Positions 1 to 6,570 of a stretch of 19,951 bases of DNA are shown here, in pieces. Origin of the DNA: Planctomycetota bacterium (GTDB taxonomy: Bacteria > Planctomycetota > Phycisphaerae > Phycisphaerales > SM1A02); contig JACNLR010000164.1 of the NCBI GenBank assembly GCA_014381385.1, positions 1 through 19,951 on the forward strand, in the 5' to 3' direction. Both the position numbers and the translations under genes were made by a program. The number at the start of each line of letters is the position of its first letter. Position 1 is the first letter of the stretch. The notes under the pieces are model-generated. The model was not told the origin of the DNA, searched no databases, and worked only from the letters and a program-made list of their open reading frames with translations.

Positions 1-875
1 TGCCCTGTACTTCGGAAATTTCTACCTAGTGGAATCACAGTCCCTTCACCATAATGCTCTTCAAAATCAAGGATATTAGAGATGTCTGCCCCACGCCAAG
101 CATAGATAGATTGGTCAGGGTCTCCTACGACACATATATTCCTATGATTCGCTGCGATTTTGTTTGCGATGACAAATTGCGTGTGGTTTGTATCTTGATA
201 CTCATCAATCATAACGTACTGATATCGATCTTCTAATTGTTGTCGAACTTCGTGATCAGATTCAAGTAATCTCGCAGTATGAAATAACAGATCGTCAAAA
301 TCAACCGCGTCATTCCCGCGTAGGATGTCATCGTATGCCCTGTACATCTTTGCAATCGACTTAGAATAAAAATCAAATGCTTCGTTCTCAAACGTATCAA
401 CATCAATCAATTTATTTTTTGCCGCACTAATTGCTGCAAGCACTGATGCTGGACGCCAATTTGAGTTATTCATCTGACACACTTTAAGTGCTTCTTTTAC
501 TGCACTCTTTTGGTCTGCTGTGTCGTAAATCGTGAACGTGTTTGTGCCAATAATTCTGTCACCCCAATCACGGAGTATACGGGCACCAAATGCGTGAAAC
601 GTTGAAACAGTTAACCCTCTCGCTTCCAAAGAATGTTGCACGAGAAGATCGTGAACACGGTTGCGCATTTCTTGCGCTGCTTTATTCGTAAACGTCAATG
701 CTAAAATTTGCCACGGTGGAATCCCTTGTTCAATCAAGGATGCAATTCGTCTCGAAACAACAGTTGTTTTCCCTGAGCCCGGACCCGCAAGCACCAGAAG
801 TGGTCCACTTGAATGTGCCACTGCTCGTTTTTGTGATTCTGTTAACTCGGTTGTTTTGGCATCCGTGCGCGTCAT
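1..875 (-). CDS. uvrD: UvrD/PcrA-type superfamily 1 DNA helicase, N-terminal part (truncated by window edge)
   Basis: This is an ATP-dependent 3'-5' DNA helicase of the UvrD/PcrA/Rep family, acting in nucleotide excision repair, mismatch repair or clearing of replication obstacles. Reading leftward from an ATG at 875-873, 291 codons are visible before the window ends. The visible motifs are a Q-motif Gln at residue 15 (ELTESQKRAV), Walker A AGPGSGKTT (30-38), motif Ia LALTFTNKAA, motif II DEYQD (224-228), motif III GDPDQSIYAWRGA (about 251-263) and motif IV GRNFRST near the edge (about 284-290). Full-length family members are roughly 650-780 residues, so the 2A/2B region and C-terminus lie outside. 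An in-frame stop just upstream of the ATG leaves it as the only reasonable ATG start, although no clear Shine-Dalgarno precedes it. The gene is divergent from dcd. UvrD, PcrA and Rep cannot be told apart from this fragment. Confidence 0.93.
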   Translation of the reverse strand, partial: MTRTDAKTTELTESQKRAVAHSSGPLLVLAGPGSGKTTVVSRRIASLIEQGIPPWQILALTFTNKAAQEMRNRVHDLLVQHSLEARGLTVSTFHAFGARILRDWGDRIIGTNTFTIYDTADQKSAVKEALKVCQMNNSNWRPASVLAAISAAKNKLIDVDTFENEAFDFYSKSIAKMYRAYDDILRGNDAVDFDDLLFHTARLLESDHEVRQQLEDRYQYVMIDEYQDTNHTQFVIANKIAANHRNICVVGDPDQSIYAWRGADISNILDFEEHYGEGTVIPLGRNFRSTG

Positions 876-1182
876 CGTTGCAGTGTAATGCCATCATTGC
901 AATTCTCGACTCAGAACCCCATTTATTCGCTAAAAAGAGATACCTGAAGACCCTAAATCTATGACTTGACAGCATATCCACACCCATATTGCTGTTTTTG
1001 CTTTTGTAAGTGCCGATATTAAAGGGGCTTAGAACTAAATAAAAAGAGACCCCAGATTTTGTGGTTTAGGGAGTTGCAGACGCAAGATGTAGTAGTACGA
1101 TAAGCAGTTGTGGAAGATACCCAAGAAAGAATGTTGAAACGGTTACAAAAGCCAAAAAACACGGGAAAAACCACACTTGGAG

Positions 1183-1204
1183 TCGTTTTTTACAGGAAAA
1201 ACGA
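1183..1204. repeat. Small inverted repeat upstream of dcd
   Basis: TCGTTTTT and AAAAACGA form an 8-bp perfect stem around the 6-base loop TACAGG. Flanking ACAC and GTGT could extend it across a 6-base bulge. It sits about 44 bases before the dcd start. It could be a weak operator or transcript hairpin, or chance in an A/T-rich spacer. Confidence 0.3.
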
Positions 1205-1234
1205 GTGTTTTAGTGATGTAGCGATGTATGGGTA

Positions 1235-1243
1235 AAGAGGTGA
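1235..1243 (+). promoter_or_regulatory. Ribosome binding site of dcd
   Basis: The sequence AAGAGGTGA lies 4 bases before the ATG at 1248 and is a good match to the anti-Shine-Dalgarno target. It is the clearest ribosome binding site in the window, where most other genes lack one, and it supports the chosen dcd start. Confidence 0.6.
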
Positions 1244-1247
1244 GCAG

Positions 1248-1820
1248 ATGACAGTCCTTTGTGACAGACAAATAGAAAATTTGATTTCAATTGAACCGTT
1301 TCAACAAAATAAACAACGATCCGGAACGGTTTCTTATGGTGTATCAAGTTATGGGTATGACGTACGAGTAGGTACAAAGTTTAAAATTTTTACAAATGCA
1401 ACGAGTGGCGGACTTGCAGTCATCGACCCAAAGAAATTCACTGACGATTTATTTGTAAGTGTTGACACGGACTCAACAGGTCTCGACCACATCATTATTC
1501 CACCAAACAGTTTTGTGCTTTGCGAAACTGTTGAGGTGTTTGAAATTCCACGCGACGTACTTGCAATATGTGTAGGCAAGAGCACGTACGCAAGGTGTGG
1601 GCTCATCGTGAACGTGACGCCACTTGAGCCACAATGGCGTGGAAAAATCACGCTAGAAATCAGTAACACCACACCACTCCCAGCCAAAATTTATGCGAAC
1701 GAGGGCATAGCACAACTCATATTCCTTCAAGCATCTCAGGTTTGCGATATCAGTTATGCGGACAAAAATGGTAAGTACCAAGATCAAAAAGGCCTTACCC
1801 TTCCAATGGTGGACTCCTAA
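1248..1820 (+). CDS. dcd: dCTP deaminase
   Basis: This cytosolic enzyme deaminates dCTP to dUTP, the precursor route to dTMP. The 190-residue length is normal for the family. The family core is obvious: an N-terminal 'SYGVSSYGYDVRVG' strand region (29-42), then GKSTYARCGLIVNV (110-123) and the active-site block TPLEPQWRGKITLEISN (124-140). Glu137 in 'ITLEISN' corresponds to the catalytic general base (Glu138 of the E. coli enzyme). The tail 'YANEGIAQLIF' (149-159) is also conserved. It is of the 'TPLEP.W.GKITLEISN' subtype found in planctomycetes, chlamydiae and related groups rather than the proteobacterial 'RIDPGW' subtype. A bifunctional dCTP deaminase/dUTPase cannot be excluded from sequence alone. 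The start is supported by the good Shine-Dalgarno at 1235-1243. nrdJ follows after 94 bases in the same direction without a visible terminator, so co-transcription is likely and fits a shared role in dNTP supply. Confidence 0.95.
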   Translation: MTVLCDRQIENLISIEPFQQNKQRSGTVSYGVSSYGYDVRVGTKFKIFTNATSGGLAVIDPKKFTDDLFVSVDTDSTGLDHIIIPPNSFVLCETVEVFEIPRDVLAICVGKSTYARCGLIVNVTPLEPQWRGKITLEISNTTPLPAKIYANEGIAQLIFLQASQVCDISYADKNGKYQDQKGLTLPMVDS

Positions 1821-1914
1821 CCCGTTGGATTTTTACCACAGAGAACTCCCCCCAATTTAGTAAGTAAGACAGGCAACAAGATAGTTAGAAAAGCACGGAA
1901 GCAAAACAATAAAG

Positions 1915-4900
1915 ATGAACATACAAAGAAGATTTACAACAGCAGGCGAACTCGTTTGGGACAGTCTTGAGTGGTCCACTCGCTCAACAAAAATTACGAA
2001 TGCTGACGGGTCAGTTGTTTTCGAAATGAACAACGCTGAAATTCCAGCCTCGTGGAGCCAACTATCGGCTGACATCATGGTGAGCAAGTATTTTCGCAAG
2101 GCGGGCGTTCCTCAGATGAACGAAGACGGTACACCTCAACTCGACGATGCAGGCAAGGCCGTAACGGGTCCTGAACATTCAGCACGCCAAGTAATCCACC
2201 GCCTTGTTGGCTGCTGGAGAAGTTGGGGAGAATCACATGGCTACTTTGACACACCAGAAGACGCTGAAGCCTTTTACGATGAACTTTGCTGGATGATGCT
2301 TAACCAAGTCAGTGCACCGAACAGCCCACAATGGTTTAACACAGGGTTAAATTGGGCATACGGCATTTCTGGTCCTGCGCAAGGTCACTTCGTTTCCGAC
2401 CCTGAAACAGGAGACGTTTCCCAAGCAGATGACGCGTATTCCCACCCACAACCGCACGCTTGTTTTATTCAAGCCGTCAGCGACGATCTCGTCAATCAAG
2501 GTGGAATCATGGATCTATGGACACGCGAAGCGCGTCTCTTTAAGTATGGTTCTGGTACAGGCTCAAATTTCTCCAACCTCCGAGGTGGCGATGAACCACT
2601 TTCGGGTGGGGGTAAATCAAGCGGACTGATGAGTTTCCTAAAGATTGGTGACCGCGCTGCGGGAGCAATTAAATCCGGTGGTACCACAAGGCGTGCCGCA
2701 AAGATGGTTTGCCTTGATGTTGACCATCCAGACATTGAAGAATTTGTAAGTTGGAAAGTACGTGAGGAGTTAAAAGTTGCTGCGCTCGTCGAAGGCATGA
2801 AGCACCTTACCAAAGAACAAAAACAGCAAGCAAAAGACATGGACCTCGTCCTCGATTACGATTTTAATGGAGAAGCGTACCAAACAGTCGCTGGTCAAAA
2901 CTCAAACAACTCCGTTCGACTTTCCCATGATTTCCTTGAAGCTGTTGATCGTGAAGAGGACTGGGATTTGATTCGCCGCACGGATGGAGAAGTGTCGCGT
3001 TCCATCCCTGCACGCGGTCTTTGGAACACCATTTGTGACGCTGCTTGGCACTGCGCAGATCCGGGTGTTCAATTCGATACCTCTATCAATGATTGGCACA
3101 CTTGCCCAAAAAGCGGTCGAATCAATGCATCCAATCCATGCAGTGAATATATGTTCTTAGATGACACTGCATGCAATCTCGCTTCACTGAACTTACTCAA
3201 ATTTTACGATAGCAGCACTCGCATGTTCGATGTTGATTCTTTTGAACACGCTATTCGACTCTGGACAATCGTACTTGAAATCTCTGTATTAATGGCTGCT
3301 TTCCCTTCGGAAGCTATCGCTCATCAAAGTTGGCGTTACCGAACGCTCGGCCTTGGATTTGCAAACTTAGGTGCAATGCTCATGCAAGCAGGTATTGCTT
3401 ACGATAGCGAAGCTGGTCGTGCAGTTTGCGGTGCAATTACCGCTACGCTAACGGGTCGTTCGTACGCAGTCAGTGCAGAAATGGCTGGTGAACTTGGTCC
3501 CTTTGAAGGTTTTGCTGATAACGCAGAAGATATGCTGCGCGTAATTCGAAACCACCGTCGAGCAGCTAACGGTATTACTCGAGACAGTGGCGAATACGAA
3601 AAACTAAGGCTTGCACCCGTACCAATTAATCACGCACTTTTCCATGATGAAACTATTAACATCACAAATGCGGGTGCTATGCTTGGTCGTGCTGTGCAGG
3701 CGTGGGACGAGGCGCTAGACCTTGGTCAACGTCATGGTTTCCGAAACGCACAAGTTACAGTCATCGCCCCAACTGGCACAATCGGATTGTTGATGGACTG
3801 CGACACAACCGGCGTCGAGCCAGACTTTGCATTAACAAAATTTAAGAAACTCGCAGGTGGTGGGTATTTCAAGATTGCGAATCAATCTTTAAAGCCCGCT
3901 CTCTTGGCACTTAACTACAGCGCACACAAAGTTGAGCAAATGATGCTCTACGTCATGGGCACGCTCTCGCTTGACACGCCGATGCCAACTACCGTGACAG
4001 ACGATGGCGAAGAGATTGCATTCAAATCGTTCCTACTCGAAAAAGGGTATACCGAAAAAGACCTCGACGCGATGAACGATTCACTCCCTACGGTGTTTGA
4101 GTTGTCCTTCGCATTCGCATCGTGGACAATGCCCGAACACGTCCTTGAAGCTCTCGGCACAACACGAGAAGAAGCAACAAGTGATTCTTCATTCAGCGGG
4201 CTCAAACTTCTCGGGTTAACAAGCGATGAGATTACGGAGTTGAACCGTCGAATCTGTGGTACTGGCACAATTGAAGGCGCTCCCGGGTTAGCCGAGGAGC
4301 ACCTTTGCGTGTTTGATTGCGCTAATCGTTGCGGCGAAACTGGTGTCCGTTATATTGCAGCGGAAGGTCACATTCGAATGATGGCTGCTTGTCAACCCTT
4401 TATCACAGGTGCAATTTCCAAAACAATTAACCTTCCAAATGAAGCAACTACACAAGACATTGCAAAATCGTACTGGCTCAGCTGGGAACTTGGACTAAAG
4501 GCAAACGCACTCTACCGAGATGGTTGTAAGTTAAGTCAACCTCTCAACGCAAAAGCAGATGTCGACATTGACGATGATGAAGACGAAGTAGAAATTGCAG
4601 CAGCCCACACAGAAATTGCAAATGAAGTCGTTGCTGCTGCTGACATGGCAATAGATGATCAACCACGAGTCATCGAAAAGATCGTCGAAAAGATCATCGA
4701 AAAGCCAATGCGAAGAAGACTTCCAGATACCCGAAGAAGCATCACGCACCACTTTAATGTAGCAGGTCACGAGGGATACCTCACCGTAGGCATGTACGAT
4801 ACGGGTGGTCCTGGTGAACTTTTCATCACAATGTCCAAAGAAGGATCAACCATCGGCGGACTAATGGATAGCTTGGGAACTGCAATCAGCGTTGCATTAC

Positions 4901-5481
4901 AATACGGCGTTCCGATTGAAAGTTTGGTGAGCAAGTTTGCTTACCAACGCTTTGAACCACAAGGCATCACAACAAATCGTGATATTCCATTTGCAAAAAG
5001 TCTAGTAGATTACATTTTTCAATGGATGGGGATGCAATTTATCGATGGCTACAAAGAAGCAAATCTGCCAAATCGTGCAACAACTTCTACGCTGCCAAAA
5101 CAAGAAACAACGCGACAGACCACAACAGTCAAGGAGGACACACGATGGTCAGAACAATCAGCCAGCGATACCGTTACAACACCCCGCGATTCTGTGAGCA
5201 CAGGACTTGGTGGCATTACGCCCAAGGTCAACACCGGATCGGCGAAGACCGCGGTTGTTGTGCAACAGACGTACGACCGTGTGCGCATGCAACTATCAAA
5301 GAGCGAACAGGCAGAGGGCGAACTGCAGGTAGAAGAATTGACAATGCAGTCATCGCTTAGTCAATCAAATGCAAAAATGCAAGGTGATGCACCGGCCTGC
5401 CCATCGTGTGGTGCAATTACTGTTCGAAATGGAACCTGTTACAAATGTATGAACTGCGGCGATTCGCTGGGATGTTCATAA
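1915..5481 (+). CDS. nrdJ: Adenosylcobalamin-dependent (class II) ribonucleoside-diphosphate reductase
   Basis: This 1188-residue protein reduces ribonucleotides to deoxyribonucleotides, with a thiyl radical generated from adenosylcobalamin. It needs no oxygen and no separate small subunit. Key residues are visible: redox Cys183 (HACFIQAVSDD), the active-site NPCSE motif with Asn407, radical Cys409 and Glu411, and Cys420 (DDTACNLASLNL) as the redox partner. The conserved PTGTIGLLMDCDT segment follows (about 622-634). After the barrel comes an acidic, Ala-rich linker with a repeated EKI(V/I) stretch (about 905-931). Next is a TSCPD-type domain (about 932-1045), a Ser/Thr-rich linker, and a C-terminal zinc-ribbon-like module with Cys1162, 1165, 1175, 1178, 1181 and 1187, which probably also carries the reducing thiols. 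The length is typical of the long NrdJ form with TSCPD and Cys-rich tail. Only a weak GGAAG lies upstream of the ATG. dcd precedes it in a probable operon. No B12 riboswitch is apparent upstream. Confidence 0.96.
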   Translation: MNIQRRFTTAGELVWDSLEWSTRSTKITNADGSVVFEMNNAEIPASWSQLSADIMVSKYFRKAGVPQMNEDGTPQLDDAGKAVTGPEHSARQVIHRLVGCWRSWGESHGYFDTPEDAEAFYDELCWMMLNQVSAPNSPQWFNTGLNWAYGISGPAQGHFVSDPETGDVSQADDAYSHPQPHACFIQAVSDDLVNQGGIMDLWTREARLFKYGSGTGSNFSNLRGGDEPLSGGGKSSGLMSFLKIGDRAAGAIKSGGTTRRAAKMVCLDVDHPDIEEFVSWKVREELKVAALVEGMKHLTKEQKQQAKDMDLVLDYDFNGEAYQTVAGQNSNNSVRLSHDFLEAVDREEDWDLIRRTDGEVSRSIPARGLWNTICDAAWHCADPGVQFDTSINDWHTCPKSGRINASNPCSEYMFLDDTACNLASLNLLKFYDSSTRMFDVDSFEHAIRLWTIVLEISVLMAAFPSEAIAHQSWRYRTLGLGFANLGAMLMQAGIAYDSEAGRAVCGAITATLTGRSYAVSAEMAGELGPFEGFADNAEDMLRVIRNHRRAANGITRDSGEYEKLRLAPVPINHALFHDETINITNAGAMLGRAVQAWDEALDLGQRHGFRNAQVTVIAPTGTIGLLMDCDTTGVEPDFALTKFKKLAGGGYFKIANQSLKPALLALNYSAHKVEQMMLYVMGTLSLDTPMPTTVTDDGEEIAFKSFLLEKGYTEKDLDAMNDSLPTVFELSFAFASWTMPEHVLEALGTTREEATSDSSFSGLKLLGLTSDEITELNRRICGTGTIEGAPGLAEEHLCVFDCANRCGETGVRYIAAEGHIRMMAACQPFITGAISKTINLPNEATTQDIAKSYWLSWELGLKANALYRDGCKLSQPLNAKADVDIDDDEDEVEIAAAHTEIANEVVAAADMAIDDQPRVIEKIVEKIIEKPMRRRLPDTRRSITHHFNVAGHEGYLTVGMYDTGGPGELFITMSKEGSTIGGLMDSLGTAISVALQYGVPIESLVSKFAYQRFEPQGITTNRDIPFAKSLVDYIFQWMGMQFIDGYKEANLPNRATTSTLPKQETTRQTTTVKEDTRWSEQSASDTVTTPRDSVSTGLGGITPKVNTGSAKTAVVVQQTYDRVRMQLSKSEQAEGELQVEELTMQSSLSQSNAKMQGDAPACPSCGAITVRNGTCYKCMNCGDSLGCS

Positions 5482-5540
5482 GAAATTGGAGAGAACTGGC
5501 TGGGAGTTTTTGGAGTGAAACACGGATGACTGATGATGTA

Positions 5541-5568
5541 CAAGTAAGAGGAAGGAACCACTTACTTG
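5541..5568 (+). repeat. Hairpin with purine-rich loop
   Basis: CAAGTAAG and CTTACTTG form a perfect 8-bp stem enclosing the 12-base loop AGGAAGGAACCA. The loop resembles a Shine-Dalgarno sequence, but no start codon follows at a usable distance. It lies 60 bases after nrdJ within the candidate structured RNA. Confidence 0.5.
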
Positions 5569-5694
5569 AGCGGTGCGCCGATGGAACGGTGGCTCCCTCA
5601 CGTTTCGTTCTTAAACGGAACACCATCCTCAGAGAATATTGCTCCAAAAATTGTGACCTTCGCCCAGATCAAGGATGAACTGAGGCACCTGTGC

Positions 5695-5725
5695 GGAGTT
5701 CCCAACCTTCGGTTGGGGAAACTCC
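5695..5725 (+). repeat. Strong 13-bp hairpin before the nrdJ terminator
   Basis: GGAGTT-CCCAACC pairs with GGTTGGG-(GA)-AACTCC around a TTC loop, giving 13 pairs with one two-base bulge. It lies 8 bases upstream of the terminator stem. It has no T-run of its own, so it is more likely a structural element of the transcript than a terminator. Confidence 0.6.
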
Positions 5726-5732
5726 TTCTCTT

Positions 5733-5775
5733 CCCCCTCCTGAGATGGACCCACCACCATCTTAGGGGGGTTTTT
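5733..5775 (+). terminator. Rho-independent terminator downstream of nrdJ
   Basis: CCTGAGATGG (5739-5748) pairs with CCATCTTAGG (5757-5766), with one G-U wobble, around the 8-base loop ACCCACCA. CCCC and GGGG extend the stem across a single bulged T, and TTTTT follows at 5771-5775. This is the clearest intrinsic terminator in the window. It would end the dcd-nrdJ transcript or a separate small RNA. Confidence 0.87.
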
Positions 5776-5870
5776 CTTTGCCCTCTAGGCTAGAGTAACA
5801 ATCCTGAAAATAAGATTGTCATTTTAAAAGATAAACTGTAACCAGAGAAACTGCCGCCTGCTTTAGGTAT

Positions 5871-5899
5871 TTGAAACTTCCTCTTAAACCGATTACATC
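5871..5899 (+). promoter_or_regulatory. Possible nuoA promoter
   Basis: TTGAAA (5871-5876) and TACATC (5894-5899) are separated by 17 bases and lie just upstream of the nuoA ATG, predicting a short leader. The -10 match is poor (3 of 6), so this is only a candidate. A promoter is expected here because a strong terminator lies upstream. Confidence 0.25.
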
Positions 5900-5922
5900 A
5901 TTTTTCGTTACAATTCTCGTTT

Positions 5923-6300
5923 ATGAATTTCACCAATTATTTACCTGTATTGCTTATCATTCTCATGGCTGTTGGCTTTGCGATAGTGAATATTCTTGCT
6001 TCAGGATTGCTTGGTCCAAAAAGATCCGGCAAGGTAAAAGACTCCTCGTACGAATGTGGCATGGATCCGATCGGGACTGCTCGAAAAAGGTTTAACATCC
6101 GCTTTTACATACTAGCGATGACATTCCTTGTGTTCGATATCGAAATTATCTTCCTCTACCCATGGGCTGTTGATTTTTCACAACTTGCCCAAGGAAGCAC
6201 GGAGGCAACCCTATTCCTTGGACGAATTCTATTTTTCCTCGGTACTTCGATCGTCGCGTATATTTATGCATGGAAAAAGGGTGTATTCAACTGGGACTAA
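5923..6300 (+). CDS. nuoA: NADH-quinone oxidoreductase subunit A
   Basis: NuoA is a small membrane subunit of respiratory complex I, at the junction of the hydrophilic arm and proton-pumping arm. The 125 residues fit the family. Three membrane segments are visible: about 7-31, 61-83 and 95-115. Between TM1 and TM2 is the conserved quinone-site loop YECGMDPIGTARKRFNIRFY (43-62), including Cys45. TM2 carries the conserved acidic pair Asp72 and Glu74 in FDIEIIFLYPWA. No Shine-Dalgarno is evident before the ATG, but homology to the family starts right at this Met. It is odd that no nuoB or any other complex I gene follows; the next gene is a tRNA. The rest of complex I must therefore lie elsewhere in the genome. 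The stop codon lies in the loop of a small hairpin (6290-6307). Confidence 0.96.
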   Translation: MNFTNYLPVLLIILMAVGFAIVNILASGLLGPKRSGKVKDSSYECGMDPIGTARKRFNIRFYILAMTFLVFDIEIIFLYPWAVDFSQLAQGSTEATLFLGRILFFLGTSIVAYIYAWKKGVFNWD

Positions 6301-6313
6301 TCCCAGTGATTTT
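6290..6313 (+). terminator. Weak terminator-like hairpin at the nuoA stop codon
   Basis: ACTGGGA and TCCCAGT form a perfect 7-bp stem around the loop CTAA, which contains most of the nuoA stop codon. GATTTT follows directly. The stem is short and the T-run is brief, so it may only attenuate transcription before the tRNA. Confidence 0.35.
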
Positions 6314-6331
6314 AAGGTAGAATGTCCCGCC

Positions 6332-6348
6332 CACCCGAAATTCGGGTG
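6332..6348. repeat. Perfect palindrome just upstream of the tRNA
   Basis: CACCCGAA and TTCGGGTG are 8-base arms around a single central A, starting 31 bases and ending 15 bases before the tRNA-Pro 5' end. No T-run follows. It could be an operator-like site or a leader hairpin affecting tRNA processing. A TAGAAT hexamer at 6318-6323 could be a -10 box for the tRNA, but no -35 is convincing. Confidence 0.4.
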
Positions 6349-6362
6349 TCACCGTAGCATTG

Positions 6363-6436
6363 CGGGGTGTAGCTCAGCTTGGCAGAGCGCTTGTTTTGGG
6401 AACAAGAGGCCGCAGGTTCAAATCCTGTCACCCCGA
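6363..6436 (+). tRNA. tRNA-Pro (anticodon TGG)
   Basis: A complete cloverleaf of 74 bases is readable. The acceptor stem CGGGGTG/CACCCCG is perfect. It is followed by TA, D-arm GCTC...GAGC, anticodon arm CTTGT/ACAAG with loop TTTGGGA, a 5-base variable loop, and T-arm GCAGG/CCTGT with loop TTCAAAT. The discriminator base is A. The anticodon TGG (loop positions 34-36) reads proline CCN codons, and G37 is usual for tRNA-Pro. CCA is not encoded, so it must be added after transcription. The last bases of the gene also belong to a long downstream hairpin. Confidence 0.97.
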
Positions 6437-6483
6437 CTTACAAATAACCCCGCATCCTTCGATGCGGGGTTATTTGTAAGTCG
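6434..6483. terminator. 23-bp perfect hairpin overlapping the tRNA 3' end
   Basis: Arms at 6434-6456 and 6461-6483 are perfectly complementary over 23 bp with a CTTC loop. The core ACCCCGCATC/GATGCGGGGT is followed by TTATTTGTAAGT, so it can act as an intrinsic terminator for the tRNA, and by symmetry in the other direction. The outer three bases of the left arm (6434-6436) are the last bases of the tRNA, so hairpin formation competes slightly with the tRNA acceptor stem. The length and perfect pairing are unusual for a simple terminator. Confidence 0.75.
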
Positions 6484-6519
6484 TTAAGCCGCTCGTTTCA
6501 CTCGCGTCTTTGTGTTCTC

Positions 6520-6570
6520 AAGAATAGAGGGAATGAAAGAGCGAAGCGCCCGTTCATTCCCTCTATTCTT
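6520..6570. repeat. 18-bp perfect inverted repeat at the start of the repeat array
   Basis: AAGAATAGAGGGAATGAA (6520-6537) is the exact reverse complement of TTCATTCCCTCTATTCTT (6553-6570), around a 15-base loop that itself holds GCG-AAG-CGC. The right arm belongs to the 104-bp tandem unit and recurs in each copy. The left arm occurs only once, outside the array, so only the first unit can form this stem locally. Confidence 0.85.

Larger units (their letters stand above)
876..1247. other. Divergent intergenic spacer between uvrD and dcd
   Basis: This 372-base AT-rich spacer must carry the promoters of both divergent genes. No open frame resembles a gene. A consensus -35 hexamer TTGACA is present at 966-971, but no convincing -10 lies 16-18 bases downstream. 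Purine-rich A-tracts and one small inverted repeat (1183-1204) are the only structure I see. There is no B12-box or recognisable riboswitch, although nrdJ downstream encodes a B12-dependent enzyme. Confidence 0.6.
5482..5922. other. Intergenic region after nrdJ with a possible structured RNA
   Basis: This 441-base gap carries no credible gene. The first 295 bases, up to an intrinsic terminator at 5733-5775, contain several hairpins: 5541-5568, a short CGTTT/AAACG stem around 5619-5640, and 5695-5725. This is unusually rich for a 3' UTR. I looked for the signatures of tmRNA, RNase P RNA, SRP RNA and 6S RNA and did not find convincing ones. The region could be a long nrdJ 3' UTR or an independent small RNA whose promoter I cannot place. 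The rest (5776-5922) is AT-rich leader sequence for nuoA. Confidence 0.45.

Noticed and set aside
876..1247. Cobalamin riboswitch for the dcd-nrdJ unit
   Set aside because: No B12-box consensus or typical long multi-helix layout is readable in the spacer, and only 94 bases lie directly before nrdJ.
1915..5481. Intein or insertion in nrdJ because of its length
   Set aside because: The 1188 residues are explained by the catalytic barrel, linkers, TSCPD domain and Cys-rich tail known for long NrdJ forms. No intein motifs interrupt the conserved blocks.
5482..5775. tmRNA, SRP RNA, RNase P RNA or 6S RNA
   Set aside because: The conserved cores (tRNA-like ends, the SRP GGAAGG-GCAGCC type loop, the RNase P GAGGAAAGTCC box) are absent. 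GGAAGG in one loop alone is not enough. An Rfam search would settle it.
5566..5793. 75-codon open frame after nrdJ
   Set aside because: It runs through two hairpins and the intrinsic terminator, has no ribosome binding site, and its translation resembles no protein family.
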